Positions 31,203 through 41,215 of a stretch of DNA of 64,000 nucleotides are shown here, in pieces. Made by a program: the position numbers and the translations under genes. Below the pieces are notes generated by a model. It ran no database searches and was not told the origin of the DNA. It was given only the letters and a program-made list of their open reading frames with translations. Position 1 is the stretch's first letter. The number at the start of each line of letters is the position of its first letter. The DNA is taken from contig JAWZSP010000011.1 in NCBI GenBank assembly GCA_034401135.1, forward strand, positions 1-64,000, in the 5' to 3' direction. This DNA is from Volutella citrinella. Lineage: Eukaryota; Ascomycota; Sordariomycetes; Hypocreales; Nectriaceae.

Positions 31203-32567
31203 ATGAGCTTCCCTTTCAATGGCGACCTCCTTGCAAATGCTTGCAAGTTAAAGACCGCCCGCACGGGTCGAGTGTCCAGCTGGGACCACAGCGGCCTCAA
31301 TGAAGACGCTTGGGTTGTCCAGCCGGGCGAGACTGCCGTTTTGGCCGACATTGAAGGCCCTGGATCCATCACCCATCTGTGGTTTGTCCAGACCTGTCGC
31401 CGGATCGTCGGCCCTGGGTTGGTTCCCTACTCGAAATCTGGCGTCGCCATGATGGAGGTGCACAACGCGCTTGGACTCAACTACGAGGTCAGCGACCCCG
31501 ACTATTATCGGAAAGTCCTTATAAAGATGTACTGGGACGACTCTGAGACCCCCAATGTCATCGCACCCATCGGCGACTTCTTCTGCGTAGGCCACTCGAT
31601 GGCTGCGAACTTCCAGTCTCTCCCTTTCACGGTATCCGTTAAGCCGTCCGAGGAGAAAAAGTTTGGCGGCGCCGCCGCTTTCAACTGCTACCTCCCCATG
31701 CCATTCAACAAGCGGGCTCGTATTGAGATTGAGAACCAGAACGACCAGGCCTACTTCCAGTACTTCTACATAGACTACGAGCTCTTCGCTGAGCCACTGA
31801 GCAAGGACACCCTGTACTTCCATGCCCACTGGCGCCGGGAGAATCCCACCAACGGCTGGGCACCTCAGGAGATCCAAACTAACAGCTTGGAGACTCAGGT
31901 GCCTAACCTTGACGGGAAGGGCAATTATGTCATTCTCGAGACAGAGGGCGCGGGACAGTATATCGGCTGCAACCACAGCGTTGCCCACTTCCAGGGCACT
32001 TGGTGGGGCGAGGGTGACGACATGATCTGGATTGACGATGATACTTGGCCCCCTTCGATGCACGGAACCGGTGCAGAGGACTATTTCTCGCAGGGATGGG
32101 GCATGCAGAAGAATGCTTATCCCTTCTGTGGCAGCATCATCCACGAGGAGGACGTCCCCAACCACCAGGTCAGCTACCGTTGGCACCTAGCCGACCCAGT
32201 TCGCTTCAGCAAAAAAATCAAAGTCACCATCGAGACAGGCCATGCCAATCACCTTCGTGACGACTGGTCCACTACAGCCTACTGGTATCAGACCCTCCCC
32301 GGACCCAGGCTGGATATGTTGCCGGTAGAGCAGCGGATTCCCCGCAAGCCTGACTTCCCAGCTGGTGATAAACCACCAGTTCCCAAGGCAGATGGGTTGG
32401 ATAGCCGACGGAGGGCTATGTTAGAACAGCATCGTGATCGCATGGACGCTTTTGTCCAAGACCGAAATGAGTGGCTAGAGAGGAGGGCTAGGGACTCTCG
32501 TGAGAGATCTAAAAAGAATATAAAGCATGCGGAGGACTTGCGAGAGCGTTTTTTAAAAAGTCTTTAA
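31203..32567 (+). CDS. GH172 (DUF2961) family glycosidase
   Basis: The frame is open from 31038, but homologous proteins typically start close to the first conserved segment, so the ATG at 31203 (MSFPFNGDLLANACKL) is preferred; this gives 454 aa in one exon. DUF2961 features are SSWDHSGLNEDAWVVQPGET near residue 22, IEGPGSITHLWF, KMYWDDSETPNVIAPIGDFF, FNCYLPMPFNKRARIEIEN, FYIDYE, and GTGAEDYFSQGWGM with SYRWHLADP towards the end. GH172 includes difructose-dianhydride I synthase/hydrolase (alpha-D-fructofuranosidase) and D-arabinofuranosidases. No signal peptide is present, so it probably acts in the cytosol with the GH32 enzyme. The last 75 residues (from about KPDFPAGDKPPVPK) are a charged helical tail (MLEQHRDRMDAFVQDRN), an unusual extension. 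The gene ends in a T11-A10 palindrome. Confidence 0.88.
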   Translation: MSFPFNGDLLANACKLKTARTGRVSSWDHSGLNEDAWVVQPGETAVLADIEGPGSITHLWFVQTCRRIVGPGLVPYSKSGVAMMEVHNALGLNYEVSDPDYYRKVLIKMYWDDSETPNVIAPIGDFFCVGHSMAANFQSLPFTVSVKPSEEKKFGGAAAFNCYLPMPFNKRARIEIENQNDQAYFQYFYIDYELFAEPLSKDTLYFHAHWRRENPTNGWAPQEIQTNSLETQVPNLDGKGNYVILETEGAGQYIGCNHSVAHFQGTWWGEGDDMIWIDDDTWPPSMHGTGAEDYFSQGWGMQKNAYPFCGSIIHEEDVPNHQVSYRWHLADPVRFSKKIKVTIETGHANHLRDDWSTTAYWYQTLPGPRLDMLPVEQRIPRKPDFPAGDKPPVPKADGLDSRRRAMLEQHRDRMDAFVQDRNEWLERRARDSRERSKKNIKHAEDLRERFLKSL

Positions 32568-32592
32568 GAGTTTTTTTTTTTAAAAAAAAAAG
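32568..32592. terminator. T11-A10 palindrome directly after the GH172 stop
   Basis: A run of eleven T followed by ten A begins within a few bases of the stop codon. It could form a perfect AT hairpin in the 3' UTR or simply be an insertion scar. Any role in 3' end formation is speculative. Confidence 0.35.
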
Positions 32593-32979
32593 TAATATTA
32601 AACTTGGAGATATTATATATTAATAGAATTAAATTACTCTTTGCCCTGGTGTAATAACCAAGTTTAGTATAATATATATAAAAGCCTACTAGTTGTCGCC
32701 TACCATAGATCCAGGCCCTTGCGAACAACAGGCTGCCGTGAGCGCGGGACTGTGGCCTCGCCACCAAGCCATAATGGCTAACTAAGTAGTACGACAGTGC
32801 ACTTCGTCTGGGCCTTCCTTCTAATACAATTTTGCAGTTCACCTGTTTCTTCATTGGGACTTCAGGCGTGGGAACTCTCTTTCGCTAGAAAGATATCCCT
32901 CACCTTCACACCACTTGCTGGCGACTCATTGATTCTGTGCTAAATAAGTAGCGCAACCGGTGAGTTAGTTCATTTCTAT
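32593..32979. other. Intergenic, no gene seen
   Basis: AT-rich, then mixed sequence with no domain. A minus-strand frame covers part of it but is low-complexity and has no ATG context or family. Confidence 0.45.
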
Positions 32980-33535
32980 TTGTACCACGAACAATGGCTT
33001 ACCCCAGAAGAACAAGGCGCTGTGATTTGCTCAATGCGAGAAACTAGAGCGGTCCATAGCGAGCAAGTTGAAACCCCCATTTATTATTTATGCGCTAAAA
33101 GAACGCGGGGAAGGCTGGTCTCTCAACCCTCCACAACTATTCCTCTTCAGGAAAGATTACAACCTCATTACAATGAGATGGTCTATACAAAGGACAGCAT
33201 CGCCTGCACTATGTTAACGTTCCAACAACTCACGGGCATAACGTTCAGCTCCTTATACAGCCCTACCTTCTACCGCGCCGTCGGTCTCGCTAACATAGCC
33301 TTTATCTACACTATAAGTTTAGGGGATAGAGCATGTTAGTATTAGTATACCTATACTAACACTCTTTAACCAGTTTATTAAAAATACTATATCGCTAGTC
33401 ACAGCTATAATAACTATGTTATTTATAGATATATTTAGTCGCCGCACCCTCACTATTTATAGCAAATAGAGCTAGGCTGCCTTTTTATTCTATATCGCTG
33501 CTTTTAGCTGTATCAAAAAACCCTACTATATATAA
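32980..33535 (+). pseudogene. Dead MFS sugar transporter fragment
   Basis: The readable part has EQGAVICSMRE before a break, then DSIACTMLTFQQLTGITFSS, then LYSPTFYRAVGLANIAF. This matches the TM7 region of sugar porters (QQ-xTGI..Y..xxFxxxGL). Downstream the match continues only through stops, for example IDIFSRRTLTIYS, where D-x-x-GRR-x-LL is expected. The stops arise from C-to-T and G-to-A changes. The fragment sits beside the live sugar cluster and may be an old paralogue of its transporter. Both ends are lost. Confidence 0.7.
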
Positions 33536-34621
33536 GCAGAACGGTATTATCACTAGCATACAGCTTTATACCTATGTCCTCCCGCAACAGACAAGATGGC
33601 TCGACGACCCCTTCCGGGCTCGGGTTCTCCCAACATGGCCAGAGAGGACCGCACTCTAGCTTCGTCCAACTGGTCACTTGGCGGTATCCAGATGATGGCT
33701 TAATACGGATGGAGGTGACGGGGAGGCATGCCGTGGCCCGGTCTGCACTGCAAAGATTTTGCATTGGACGTGGTCAGGGTGGAACACAGGGCTCTCCCTA
33801 GTGCATACCCTGCACTTACTGTCAGAAGGGAGGACCGGCCAGTGGTACCAGACTGAAGTCTGCTAGTATGGGGCCCGATTGGCGATCGGATTTATAGGCC
33901 GTTGAGAGTCAGGCGAGGGCCGAGTTTGAAACCATCAGAACAGATGATTTATTCCGAGTCGCATATTTCAAGAGGAAATTGACAGCCATAGAGCGAGACT
34001 GAGAGCAATATATTTAAGGATATGCATAATATTTATCGTTAAGATTTATTTTCCCTTAGTTTATCAGTTCTGATTATAGGTACAGCTTTATAACTATCTT
34101 TTTCAGTTTTCCCTCCCTACCTATCTCCACCCTTATCAATTCGACTAAGGACGGGAGTTGAATAAATATCCAGGCGGCCGGTGAGAGGCCCTTTAAAGGG
34201 TCTAGCATTTATGCAGGCAGAGGCATACGCGGAGCACCTATGCAGCGCCTGCTCGGAGGAACCGATTGGTTGTCTCCGGTGGCTACCAACTCCGAGCATA
34301 GGCATGGTAGCCCACGCGGGAGGTTGCTTACTTGGTTATCGGCGGACTCTGCCGCCCACTGCCTTAACCAGTCACGTAATCCTACATAACCAGGTCGCCG
34401 TCCCGAGCTAGTGCGGCTGGGGCAGTAACTCAATGGAGCCATGCCCCGAGTCAATATAATGATGCGGTTCAGCCAGAATCAGGGGAACTAAGAATGGAGT
34501 GGCGGAGCACGACGATTGGCTTGAGAGAGGCCGAAGTTTATGGGGCGCCAAGTCAACATGAGCTTGGCCGGACTCAGTACGGCGTCTAGGATTAAGGCCT
34601 AATGATTGCCCTTCGTGATAT
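33536..34621. other. Decayed sequence without recognised gene
   Basis: Mixed composition; 33,570-33,850 and 34,130-34,600 are GC-richer patches between AT-rich ones. Nothing forms a convincing ORF. Probably transposon or gene debris. Confidence 0.4.
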
Positions 34622-35087
34622 CAGGAGCGGAAACTCCGCGAGAGGCGGCGCTTCAGTATCCAATTCATTTATTTTGGGGACGACGCTGATGCGATCAGCC
34701 GACTGGAGGCTCTTGATGACGACCTTGAAGGAGATGGCATGTCAGTGCCTATTTCCCCTTTTTTTACCTTTTCGACGTAACTAACATGTTTGATATCGCA
34801 GAGAGGATATTGTTGACTCGAAGCCTTGGCACTTTGGGGATGTCAACATGCTGATCTTGGGCAGTGTGAACGAAGAAATGGATAAGAAAACACCAGATTC
34901 CATTCAACAGACCGGTCGACCGGGCTTGAATACAGAGTCCTCTGTAAGCCGCGCCAGCCGTTCTTTGAGGAAATTGAAGAGTGAGTCTCGGAAGTTGTTG
35001 GGGTAATCTGACTGGATTACAGATGGTTGGCATGACATGACATGGTTGGGTGGAGTTAGGCCGGCCGGTATTAGCCCTTGGGCTTAG
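34622..35087 (+). pseudogene. Orphan C-terminal exons of an unrecognised gene
   Basis: Three frame-consistent segments can be read. 34626-34740 contains RRRFSIQFIYFGDDADAISR. 34802-34980 contains IEDIVDSKPWHFGDVNML. 35023-35087 ends GWHDMTWLGGVRPAGISPWA then TAG. They are joined by a 61-nt intron (GTCAGT..CTAAC..ATCGCAG) and a short 42-nt intron (GTGAGT..CTGACT..TTACAG). Signals and frame both fit, so the exons were real. Upstream a TGA closes the frame and no 5' part is found within a kilobase, so this is probably the tail of a truncated gene. The family is not recognised. Confidence 0.45.
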
Positions 35088-35204
35088 ATCAAGGACATGG
35101 GGGGTACTATGCACTATTTTGTATTCTTTAGAGGTCTCACTCACGTATTTACTGCGCAACGTGCCTATAGACCCATGAAATATGTTTTGCTACAACAAAT
35201 CAAC

Positions 35205-36725
35205 CTACTTGGCCTTACTCTGCTCCTGCACCATGGCAACAAACCGTGCCATGGCCATGCGGTCCTCCTCAAAGACGTTGTCTTCGATGTGCCAGCTCGA
35301 CAACTGTGTCTCGGAACCTTGCCCTTCTGACCAGCCCTCCCACTCAGCATAGCCGTCGTGTGTCTGGAACCTCATGTAGTCGAGCTTCGGAGGCCCTTGC
35401 CCTTGCGGGCCAGTCCCGAACCGAAATCGATCATCGAAACGACCGGGCTTCTCCGGCGGGCACTTGTAATAGCGAAACTCATTATCTTCAAAGGCATGAC
35501 TGCGAGTCTCGTATGGCAGTTCGTGCTGCTTCTCTGACAGCCATTCGTGTTCGGCACACACGCTCTTAGACGGCGGGCAGTACCATGTCGAGTTTCCCAT
35601 GCGAAAATGGCGCAATGCTTTCATCGATTCTGACCACCGATCAAAGATATGGTGCCATCGGATAGATCGTCCTGACTCATCCTGCTCATCCTCAACTTGG
35701 TGTAAGACAACACAAGTGTCTAGATAGAGCTCCTCCAGGGCCAGTTGGGCGATCCAATCCACCACATCCATATGGCGGAAGAGGTACTGACCTAGGGCGA
35801 GGACACGGAGATTTGACATTCCACCATACCCAGCTCCTAGGACCTTGAAGTTTAAGGAAGGTTCCCACCCCCAGGGCTCGTGACAGTAGAGAGAGAGCTC
35901 GCGAAGATTGGCGGCCGCAGCGGGCGCCAGCCAGGTTGTAGTAAGGTCCTCGAGAATCTCGAGCTTGCGCTCTGATGGGTAATATTCCCTTTCCATCTTG
36001 ACAGTCTCTGTGGTGAAGAATAGCTGAATACATGATAAAGTCGCGGCATTCATAACCTCTTTAAAAGCGGCTGACTGTGTGAGCCGAGGATCACGGAGCT
36101 CCGATAGGTTCGATACTGTTAGTGTCTGGAGACGGATGGGAGGAGTAGCTTCAGTATCGTCCTCTTGCTCTTCATTTTCGAATGGATGCTCGACCTCAAA
36201 GTCACTAAAGGCGTGCTCATCAAGGTTTAGTTGCCGGGATCGAGACCAAGAGCCTGCAAGACAGTGAAACACTGTGTCCAGCACTCTAAAGCGTATGTCC
36301 TGCGTCTCATCGGCTGGGAATTGGCACCAGTCGTCTCCGTCGTCCTCGTGACAGCAGACATCGCGGGCGAAGCGAAGATGCAAGGCCTCGAGCCCGCTGA
36401 AGAAGCGAAGCCACTGTAGCGCATGCAAGAAATCCGATGGAAGAGGATAATCATCCTCGACATGATAGACAAAGTCGGGTCCTACCCAGCTATCACAGGT
36501 AAGCTCGCGCACGAATTCCCTCAGAGGGCTCTTGCAGATGCGGATGAAGTGCTCTGGCGAGCTTCCGTTGGCCTGGAGAGTCAGGCTGCGGAAGAGCCAG
36601 GGCGTCGTCTGGCGAGCAAAGTGTCGGTTAAGGAGGCGCATGTTGGCGAGAGCGCATTTGTGAAGAAGGGAGAGGGTGTGAGCCGTGATCTCCGGAGGAA
36701 ACGATTCAAATTGAGTGCTCGCCAT
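35205..36725 (-). CDS. F-box protein with leucine-rich-type repeats
   Basis: A single-exon gene of 506 aa. The N-terminus FESFPPEITAHTLSLLHKCA then LANMRLLNRHFARQTTPWLF is an F-box: P-P-E start, then L..LRL..R.....T.P.LF. The rest resembles the irregular leucine-rich repeats of fungal F-box proteins: LEALHLRFA, LQTLTVSNLSEL, LRELSLYCHE, LRVLALGQYLF, LEELYLDTC. An acidic insert (ENEEQEDDTE) lies near residue 185. Such proteins are substrate receptors in SCF ubiquitin ligases; the target is unknown. Codon use and intact frame suggest an active gene. Confidence 0.8.
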   Translation of the reverse strand: MASTQFESFPPEITAHTLSLLHKCALANMRLLNRHFARQTTPWLFRSLTLQANGSSPEHFIRICKSPLREFVRELTCDSWVGPDFVYHVEDDYPLPSDFLHALQWLRFFSGLEALHLRFARDVCCHEDDGDDWCQFPADETQDIRFRVLDTVFHCLAGSWSRSRQLNLDEHAFSDFEVEHPFENEEQEDDTEATPPIRLQTLTVSNLSELRDPRLTQSAAFKEVMNAATLSCIQLFFTTETVKMEREYYPSERKLEILEDLTTTWLAPAAAANLRELSLYCHEPWGWEPSLNFKVLGAGYGGMSNLRVLALGQYLFRHMDVVDWIAQLALEELYLDTCVVLHQVEDEQDESGRSIRWHHIFDRWSESMKALRHFRMGNSTWYCPPSKSVCAEHEWLSEKQHELPYETRSHAFEDNEFRYYKCPPEKPGRFDDRFRFGTGPQGQGPPKLDYMRFQTHDGYAEWEGWSEGQGSETQLSSWHIEDNVFEEDRMAMARFVAMVQEQSKAK

Positions 36726-37589
36726 AGTTTAGAGCATACCGTTGCAGCTGATTTGCTTGGTTGCAGGTTGAAAATGGAGGGCGGCCATTGCCCTTGATAG
36801 CAATGTAGTACAGTCGACGCGGCGGCAAAGGCCACTCATAGCCGCCCCCAATCGTGGCGAGGCTGGCATAGCCGCAATGCATGCGACCAGAGGCGGGCCG
36901 GGCTGGCCAACAACGGATTCAATTGGGGGCTGTGGCATTTGAAACTCGGAAATGTGGGCTGATGACCAGGCTATGTCACATCGCCTATGTATGGGTAGGC
37001 CTAATGTGGCGGACCCAACCAACAACGGGAAGCAGAGAATGCCTTGTAGGATCAGATAGGATACTCAGATAGGCTATTACCGCAGGCTTTTTCGCTAAAG
37101 AACGATGCAACCCTTTCCGCAAATGGGCCGCGCGAGTGGCGGTGTCTCGTTTCAGAGTGACGAGATTGCAGTTTACAGAGGCTTTGTTGGTTCTGAGTTG
37201 CGAGCCAATGCCCGCACAAGTGGCGCGAAAAACAGGCGAAGAAACCGAGAATCTGCGTGGGTAGTTGGTTTGGGTCATTTGCCGGGCGGCTGAGCAACTG
37301 TGAGTCTGCATGAATCCCCTGAAGGATCATACACTGGGCTAGGAATGAGGCTGCTTGCAACGCCGCTTGGGCTTAGCGCGTTCTATCATGGCTGGAGTTG
37401 TTGTGACTTGAGCCGAGTTGGGTTTCCTTCTCAGTATTGATCAAGTATTTAGAAGCAATGTCTGCCTTTGGATGATGGGAGATGCAACAGAGTATCGACA
37501 GCAAGCACTATTTCCTTTCGTCTTTTGGCTATCCCCCTCCGTCATTTCTCCATTGATCAGGCCAAGAGCTCATCTCGTCCAGTATCACC
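36726..37589. other. Intergenic region between divergent genes
   Basis: About 860 bp between the F-box gene and the secreted-protein gene. No conserved site is recognised. Short ORFs on both strands are shadows. Confidence 0.5.
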
Positions 37590-40064
37590 ATGAAAATCTT
37601 CAAACCTTTGTCGCTGCTCAGCAGTGTATTGCTGCTTGGCCAAGCCCTCTCACTTGTTGCCGATAAGTCGGTGTCAGTTGGGGTTCGGTCGCCAGATACG
37701 ATGCACGCCCTGGACCAGCTTATCGGCCGGGACATGGATGAGCAGGTCCAGCGATACAGGGGGAGTACGGCTTACTTCAAGGAACACGGCATGTGTCGCT
37801 TGTTCTTTCCAAAGGAGCATGCGACAGAGACTGACGACACTTGCACCCCCTTTTGCCAAAAGAAAGGCAAAAAGTTCGGCATCTGCGCTTCTACTTTGTC
37901 GTTTGAAGAGCTCGAGAACGGTGATCCAGCCTGGACCCAGAAGGATCCCTGGGGCGCCAGGTTCATCGTCGCGGAATGCAACTGCAACACTGAAGTTGTC
38001 GAATATGTTTTCGATCAGGTATTCGACGTTGTGGCCAAGGCCCTATCCAAGATCGGCAATATCTGGTGCGCTATGACGCTCCAAATATTCTCCTGGGTGG
38101 CTGATGCAGTCAGCTTCGGCAACCCATCAGGGAGGATTCTGAAAACGGTGGAAGAGGCTGTATCCATCGCCAAGACGGTGGCCGAAAATGGCGGTGACCG
38201 CAAACAGTACAAGAGCACAATTGGCAAAATCTGCGGATTGGATTGGCCTGACCTAGGAATTGACCGGCTATGGGACCCGATGACCTACGCCCCGGATGAA
38301 TATGGAGTTGGTTTTGGCTGTGTTAAGGGGAAGAAGTGCAAGAAGATCACAAAGCCTAAGGACAAGCCTGAGATTCGGGACGGTGGTGACCTACCTAAGG
38401 ATTTCCCTACCGAGAAAAACAAGGACAAAGACGACAAGGCGAAGAAGGAAAAGGAAGAGAAGGAGAAGGAGAAGGAGAAGGAGAAGGACAAAGACAAGCC
38501 TACCGAGTCCAAGTACAAATGTCCATTCGACTACTACACAGGAGGCCCAGACCTCCAAGTCCGCGGTATTGGCTCCGACGACCCGGAAGATTTTGCCGCG
38601 TCTGGCGAGGCCGAGCCAGGACTGACACGCCACCATCCGAGAAGCCTTCTGGACAAGAGAGCTGCTCTTTCCAAAGCCTCGGGAAAGAAAAGCGAATTCA
38701 AAATCTGCCCGGGTAAGTTTGAAATCAAGGTCACAAGCATTTATTATCCCACCTCTGGTGAACTTTTCGACTTATTGGCGACGGGGGCCACACTCGACTA
38801 CTACGGGCCTAAGAAATCGGGCTCAAAGGCAGCAGATGACTACTCATTTGGAGAACACGCCACGCCAAAAGTAAAAGACAAAAGCACTGATCCCGACAAG
38901 CCCTGGGAGGGCAACAAATGGTATGAGGCGGAGCATGTGGTGGAGCACCAGACCCTCGCGACCTTCTTGAAAAAGTTGCCGACCCTGGCTGCTGGGAAGT
39001 GGCCCGATCCGACGTGGAAGGCAACAAACACGGGGACAAGGCAGACATGGGACTTCTGCCAGTACGCTTCCTTGTGGTGGAACAATAAGGAGGTCAAACT
39101 GGACGCCCCGACAGGCATCGGTAAGAACACCATCAAGATTTCTGGGCTTCCGATGGACATTGTCGTCAAAAACATCCCAAACAAAGAATACTTCCACGAG
39201 GAAATGCCCCTGCTTCAAGGGTTGGTAAATAACCAAAAGAACAAGTATGCATCATCTTCAACCTGCGCGTGGGCAAATGCTAACCAACTGTGCTTGAAGG
39301 GTTTCAATGCCATACGACCTAGAAGTCAAAGACGATATCAAGGAGGATATCGCTGGTGAGACCAAGCCCAATCCAAAGGGTGGGAAAAAGAAGACAAGAA
39401 AGGTGGATGCCAACAGGGCGTTTTGCAGAACGAAGCAGCTTTTATTTGTTGGGACATATGTACACACCGCTCATCACTCAGCTTTCAACTTGTACCCGCT
39501 GACACTTTACTCAAGATGGCTACTCCTGCAGTTAATACCATTTGGAAACGGCAGGTCGAGCGCATAGGACAGTGGCTGTGAGTAACGAGAGAACCCCGTC
39601 CGGATGACTGCTAATGGACTTAGCGACGATGTCGAAAGTGCACTGGTTGCTCTGCCTGTGCGTTGCTCCTTGCCTGTCATGGACGCCGCTAACCCCGCAT
39701 AGGTTGATCCAAAGCTCAGCACCGAGAAGTACAAAAAGATGGGACTGGGGAACAAGTGGCGAAACTGGGTCTACAAGGACACTAAGAGTATGATTGACCA
39801 ACTTGATGGTAAGTGGAACTCGGCAGACGCTCAGCCAGCCAGGAGCTAACACTGCCAGGATATCTTAAAGAAATCGACGACGAGTTGACGGCACACCACA
39901 TCAAGAAAACAGTCGCGAACCCACAAGGGAGGAACAAGGATCCGAAGGATAAGAAGTACCGAGACGAGATCAAGAAACGGGCCGAGGCCTACCAAAAGGC
40001 ATACAACACGTACAAGACAACGCCATGGAAGAACACTCTGGACGCGGGTTGGGCGAAACTGTAA
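37590..40064 (+). CDS. Secreted 740-aa multidomain protein, function unknown
   Basis: Six exons: 37590-39244, 39300-39459, 39516-39577, 39624-39657, 39703-39808, 39859-40064. The five introns (45-56 nt) have GT..AG and CTAAC/CTGAC branch sites and keep one frame. A clear signal peptide opens it (MKIFKPLSLLSSVLLLGQAL). Next come a Cys-rich segment (CRLFF, CTPFC, GICAS, ECNCN), a hydrophobic helix (IWCAMTLQIFSWVADAV), and a K/E/D-rich low-complexity linker at about residues 255-305. Then a dibasic Kex2-like site (SLLDKR|AALSK) near residue 355 would release a C-terminal half. That half begins KSEFKICPGKFEIKVTSIYY and contains WYEAEHVVEHQTLATFLKKL, a pattern I have met in fungal secreted proteins of unknown role. 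The C-terminus is helical and lysine-rich. A toxin-like or effector role is possible from this layout but not shown; no catalytic motif is recognised. Confidence 0.7.
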
Positions 40065-41215
40065 CAACGTTGGAGATTGGGGTTGAGATTCGGGCCTGGC
40101 GTTTAGATGCATAATTCTAACCTGGATGTACTGTAATGCTGAAATGCACCACGGAACAAAGTGTTCTTCAGGGCTGGAGCAGGAACCAACACAGAACAAC
40201 GGAGCATATAGAGGGACGGACGCCTTGCTTGTTGCAGATGCATTAATTTGTTTTGAACGCGACCCTGCACGCACTCACATAGGTGGCAGACCGGCCGCAC
40301 TTTGCCCTCCAATCAAGGATTGCGGTTTGCCCTGGGTCGGCCTGCTTCATGAAGCTTATTGCCTAATCCCGGTACTTCTACAACTGCATTCGGATCTCGC
40401 TCAGCCAGTTGCCGCATCATACCTACCTCCCCGCCTGGGAGCATCGTCGGGGTGAAGAAACCCGGAAGCGCCTTACTAGCTTAGTTGCAGCAGAGACAAA
40501 TCCCCGGCTTGGCGGCCCATCCGATTGAGGCCGACAGCTAGGACGGCGACCCAGACCAGACTGTATTTGGCGTATAGCTGCTGGACAACAGCCGTCCAGC
40601 CATAGGAGAATTTCTGCATAGCCTTGGCAGAAGCAGTGCGTCCGTGGGGAAGGTAGATGGACCAAAAAATGCCAAGGATTCCTTGAATTGGGAAGCGAAA
40701 ACCAATCCCCGCAGCGCAATTCGCATAGTTCCAGGTCCCTTGTTTGCTTCGATGTGGTCAATGGGCATTGGGCCCCACCACACTAGATACGAGCTGCCCA
40801 CCTACGACTACGGCGCGGAAGCTACCCAGCAAGCATACGCGAGTCTGACATCAATGCCGGGAGCGGTTCGTGTAAACGACTTTATCGTCATGCCTACATA
40901 TACACCATGGTAGTTTCTCAACATCAATTTCAAGCTACCTGGAGCCAGTTCTAGTTAGTAATAGCCGACTGGAAGATTTTCTTTTTCGCAACTGTCGCGT
41001 GGCGTTGGGGCTCGACACGCGCAAATGCTAATCATTCGTGGTTGTAGGGTAGCCACAGCAGCATGGTTGTCCCATCAACCGCCAAGCACGTGACAAGATA
41101 CACGATGACGTCTTGTCAACACCTCCAGCATCCAGCTCAATGCATGCGCTCGCTCATCAACCCGCCGCCAGCCCAGTCGCTGCGACTCATGAGCTCCGCT
41201 GCGTCTCTGCGAGCC
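40065..41215. other. Intergenic, no gene seen
   Basis: About 1.1 kb. Short open frames on both strands around 40,420-40,910 show no domain and overlap one another. The ATG at 41063 is in frame with the nuclease gene but gives a poor N-terminus. Confidence 0.45.

Noticed and set aside
31248..32186. Long minus-strand ORF (312 codons) opposite the GH172 gene
   Set aside because: It lies wholly inside the GH172 coding region, has no domain, and follows from GC-rich third positions of the real gene.
32564..32854. Minus-strand ORF of 96 codons after the GH172 gene
   Set aside because: Low-complexity end made of Lys/Phe from the T/A palindrome, no domain, no start context.
40423..40913. Overlapping ORFs on both strands in the 40.4-40.9 kb gap
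   Set aside because: Neither has a domain, and the two contradict each other in strand; composition is that of intergenic DNA.
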